Assembly: GCA_902542975.1 (NCBI GenBank)
Contig: CACBWM010000005.1
Coordinates: forward strand, 1 to 64,000
Origin: an uncultured Pelagibacteraceae bacterium
GTDB taxonomy: Bacteria; Pseudomonadota; Alphaproteobacteria; Pelagibacterales; Pelagibacteraceae
Reading direction: 5' to 3'
Length of the DNA stretch: 64,000 nt
A program made the translations under genes and the position numbers. Below are positions 61,655 through 64,000 of this stretch, piece by piece (positions within the stretch are counted from its first letter, which is position 1; each line of letters starts with the position of its first letter). The notes beneath the pieces are model-generated. The model saw nothing but the letters and a program-made list of their open reading frames with translations. It had not been told where the DNA came from and searched no databases.

Positions 61655-61995
61655 TTTAATTGGTGTCTATTTTTTAAATACAAAAAAAACGCTACAATTT
61701 CATATCCGACATAAAATAATTGGTAAATGACCGGGAGTTTAAAAAATTTATAAAGAAACTTGTATTTTGGAATACTTTTCCAAATAAGTAAAAAAGCATC
61801 AATACCTACATAGATTTTTCCATCTTGTTCTACATGAAGTCTTCTTAGAAGCTCTTTATCAGTTTTTTTTGTTTCTAATTCAGCATTTTTATTTTTAGTT
61901 ATGTCTATCCAATTCAAATTTTCTATGTTTTCTTTCTTATAAATATTAATTTCTGCTCTGCAGATTTTGCATGAATTGTTAAAAAAAACCTTCAT
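61651..61995 (-). CDS. DCC family thiol-disulfide oxidoreductase-like protein (DUF393)
   Basis: This 114-residue protein has a thioredoxin-like fold of the DCC/DUF393 family. The N-terminal FFNNSCKICRAEI has the CxxC pair at about residues 9-12. LRRLHVEQDGKIYVGIDAF is the second conserved segment (read in part), and the C-terminal half is hydrophobic. The family normally opens with DxxCxxC; here the Asp is replaced by Asn-Ser. A thiol-redox role is likely but unproven. Its start is 85 bases from the divergent tldD. Confidence 0.82.
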   Translation of the reverse strand: MKVFFNNSCKICRAEINIYKKENIENLNWIDITKNKNAELETKKTDKELLRRLHVEQDGKIYVGIDAFLLIWKSIPKYKFLYKFFKLPVIYQLFYVGYEIVAFFLYLKNRHQLN

Positions 61996-62080
61996 AATTA
62001 AACTATATTTGAATATTTTATTTTTACAAATGTGCCAAATAAGCAGTTGATATATTATTAATCACTACTACATTCTTCAA

Positions 62081-63493
62081 ATGTCAAATTTCTTCAAAGA
62101 AACAGATATAGATACATCGCAAGCTGAAGCAATTGTTACTGAAACCTTAAAAAATTGTGATGATGGAGAATTATATTTAGAAAATCATAAATCTGAGTCT
62201 ATTGTTTTAGACGATAATAAAATAAAGAGTTCAACTTATAATTCTGATCAAGGATATGGTTTCAGAGCTGTGACAGGAGAGGTTGTTGCCTACTCTCATT
62301 CTAATGATATTTCAAAGGAGTCATTAAGAAAATCAAGCGATAATTTAAAGGATACATTAAAGTCAAAAAAAGGGACCTATAATCATGAAATTCCTAAAAC
62401 TAACAACAAATATTACGAAAATATTAATCCTATTGAAAGCAAGACTTTCGACTCAAAGATAGATTTGCTGAACAGTGTTAATAACTATTTAAGATCAAAA
62501 GGCTCAATTGTAAATCAAGTAACTGCAAATTTTTTAGGTGAACATAAATCAATAGAAATTATTAGGTCTGATAATCAAGTCTTGAAAGATGATAGACCAT
62601 TAGTCAGATTCAACGTTTCTGTCGTACTAGAAAAAAATGGAAAAAAAGAGACAGGTGTTTATGGAGTTGGAGGAAGACAAAGTTATGATGATTATCTAAA
62701 AGATGGAAGCTGGAAAGATGTTTGTGATGAAGCTTTTAGAATCGCAAATGTGAATTTAGAAAGCAAACCAGCGCCAGCAGGAGAAATGAAAGTTGTTTTA
62801 GGTCCTGGATGGCCGGCAATTTTAATTCACGAAGCAATCGGCCATGGTCTTGAGGGAGATTTCAATAGAAAAAAAACTTCAGCTTTTCATAATTTAATGG
62901 GGCAGCAAGTAGCCAGTGAAGGAGTTACGATTGTAGATGACGGCACCTTACATCAAAGAAGAGGAAGTTTGACGATAGACGATGAAGGAACGCCTACTGA
63001 AAATACAGTTTTAATAGAAAATGGAATTTTAAAAAACTATATGCAAGACCGTTTAAACGCTCGTTTGATGGGAACTAAGTCAACAGGTAGCGGAAGAAGA
63101 GAAAGTTATAAACATGTCGTTTTACCAAGAATGAGAAACACAATGATGTTGTCAGGTAAATATTCGCAAGATGAAATGATAAGTTCAGTTGATAAAGGTA
63201 TTTTCGCTGTAAGTTTTGGGGGAGGACAAGTAGACATAACTTCAGGAAAATTTGTCTTTAACTGCACAGAAGCATACGAAATCAATAATGGTAAAATTGG
63301 ATCACCAATTAAAGGTGCTACATTAATTGGAGATGGACCATCAATTTTAAAAGAAGTTTCATTAGTGGGTAATGATATGAAATTAGATCCAGGTATTGGA
63401 ACATGTGGGAAAGCTGGACAGGGTGTTCCAGTAGGAGTAGCTCAGCCATCAATTCTTATAAATAAGATGACTGTTGGTGGAACAAAACTTTAA
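62081..63493 (+). CDS. tldD: Metalloprotease TldD
   Basis: TldD forms a heterodimeric zinc metalloprotease with TldE/PmbA that processes small peptides and degrades some antitoxins. The zinc-binding HEAIGHGLEGD motif lies near residue 250, with GxGxRGS-like fold elements such as EGVTIVDDGTLHQRRGS and GSGRRESYKHVVLPRMRN (read in part). At 470 residues it is full length. TldE follows five bases downstream. No ribosomally synthesised peptide precursor or antitoxin is visible next to it. Confidence 0.95.
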   Translation: MSNFFKETDIDTSQAEAIVTETLKNCDDGELYLENHKSESIVLDDNKIKSSTYNSDQGYGFRAVTGEVVAYSHSNDISKESLRKSSDNLKDTLKSKKGTYNHEIPKTNNKYYENINPIESKTFDSKIDLLNSVNNYLRSKGSIVNQVTANFLGEHKSIEIIRSDNQVLKDDRPLVRFNVSVVLEKNGKKETGVYGVGGRQSYDDYLKDGSWKDVCDEAFRIANVNLESKPAPAGEMKVVLGPGWPAILIHEAIGHGLEGDFNRKKTSAFHNLMGQQVASEGVTIVDDGTLHQRRGSLTIDDEGTPTENTVLIENGILKNYMQDRLNARLMGTKSTGSGRRESYKHVVLPRMRNTMMLSGKYSQDEMISSVDKGIFAVSFGGGQVDITSGKFVFNCTEAYEINNGKIGSPIKGATLIGDGPSILKEVSLVGNDMKLDPGIGTCGKAGQGVPVGVAQPSILINKMTVGGTKL

Positions 63494-63498
63494 TCTAA

Positions 63499-64000
63499 AT
63501 GATAAGGGATCAGGAATTTTTAAGAGATATAGCGTCTTATTGTATTGAAAACTCTAAAAAACTAGGAGCCACGGATGTGGGTGTAAAAGTAATTCACTCT
63601 GTTTCAGAAAATGTTAGTTTTAGAAATAAAAAATTAGACGAGTCAAATAGAGCAGATAGTTTTGCTGTCAATTTAACTACTTATATAGAGAAAAAAAAAT
63701 CAAGCATTAATTCATCAGATTTATCTAAATCAAACTTAGAAAAACTAATAGAACGTTGTATTGATGCTACAAAAATTACTCCATCAGATGAAAATAATTC
63801 GTTACCAGATAAAGATTTAATGTCTAAAGAGATAAGAGACCTTAATCTCTATGATGAAACACATTATCCAAATGATAAAAAGATTGAATTTTTAAAAAAT
63901 GTTGAAGAAACAGCATCAACGGACGAAAAAATAGTTAATACTGAAGCTGGTTTTACCGAAAATAAAAATAATTTTATACTCGCAAACAGCAATGGTTTTT
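63499..64000 (+). CDS. pmbA: TldE/PmbA family protein (3' end outside window)
   Basis: An open frame begins at ATG 63499 and runs to the window edge, giving 167 residues. Its start (MIRDQEFLRDIASYCIENSKK) and the GATDVGVKVIHSVSENVSFRNKKLDES segment, with a conserved strand V-x-F-R-N, resemble the N-terminal domain of PmbA/TldE, the non-zinc partner of TldD. Position directly behind tldD supports this. The metal-free catalytic-fold half is not in the window. Confidence 0.85.
   Translation, partial: MIRDQEFLRDIASYCIENSKKLGATDVGVKVIHSVSENVSFRNKKLDESNRADSFAVNLTTYIEKKKSSINSSDLSKSNLEKLIERCIDATKITPSDENNSLPDKDLMSKEIRDLNLYDETHYPNDKKIEFLKNVEETASTDEKIVNTEAGFTENKNNFILANSNGF

Overview
This window is about 64 kb of AT-rich, tightly packed alphaproteobacterial chromosome. 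It is most consistent with a SAR11 (Pelagibacterales, 'Candidatus Pelagibacter'-like) organism. The evidence is the low GC content, intergenic gaps that are almost all under 150 bases and never reach 200, very many overlapping gene ends, a class I lysyl-tRNA synthetase, alphaproteobacterial regulators (RegA/ActR-type, ChvI/ChvG, ScfR/RamB-type), an ATP synthase zeta subunit, and a SAM-II riboswitch before metX. The species is inferred from gene content and was not tested by database search. I see no rRNA, tRNA, insertion sequence, prophage, integrase or CRISPR array. No gap exceeds 300 bases.

Layout. 1-10.6 kb: end of the atp operon (atpD partial, atpC), facing a long minus-strand run: rppH, ctpA, rsfS, nadD, proA, proB, obgE, rpmA, rplU, then gloB, metW, metX behind a SAM-II riboswitch. 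10.8-16.3 kb: hisC-tyrA facing an NlpC/P60 hydrolase, an AmpG-like permease and trkH. 16.4-19.9 kb: lysS (class I), pyrD, rpmB and a queuosine-precursor transporter. 19.9-24.0 kb: a four-gene polyamine operon (decarboxylase, deoxyhypusine-synthase-like enzyme, aguB, aguA). 24.2-33.8 kb: regA, bioY, polA, chvI-chvG, ahcY, tsaE, amgK, murU. 33.8-43.9 kb: gpmA, a VanZ-like protein, the F1 zeta inhibitor, a nuclease, a transglycosylase-like lipoprotein, an RND pump with its adaptor, sseA, msrA, an EamA transporter, alkA and two DUF1330 genes. 43.9-49.1 kb: a purine-type phosphoribosyltransferase facing a BMP-family nucleoside ABC transporter. 49.3-57.6 kb: a small lipoprotein, hsp20, ptrB, a membrane J-protein, a glycosyltransferase, a DapA-like enzyme with cfa, a very lysine-rich coiled-coil protein and a TPR protein. 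57.6-64 kb: an ScfR-type regulator divergent from a small ORF and aceA, a TerB/J-domain protein, two small proteins, tldD and the start of tldE.

Themes. Peptidoglycan recycling genes are scattered through the window (ampG-like, NlpC/P60, amgK, murU, SLT-like). Sulfur and methyl metabolism is represented by metX/metW, ahcY, sseA and msrA. Carbon control is represented by aceA with its probable regulator and repeated operator-like motifs. Regulation is compressed: thirteen convergent gene pairs mostly overlap at their 3' ends, several divergent pairs are only 17-48 bases apart, and some promoters put the transcript start almost on the start codon.

I did not find an obvious unknown multi-gene defence or mobile system; the window is mostly core genome. 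The least explained items are the ROSE-like leader and heat-shock-like promoter of hsp20 with a near copy before regA, the duplicated composite operator and 53-residue ORF before aceA, the deoxyhypusine-synthase-like polyamine operon, and the lysine-rich protein at 55.9 kb.
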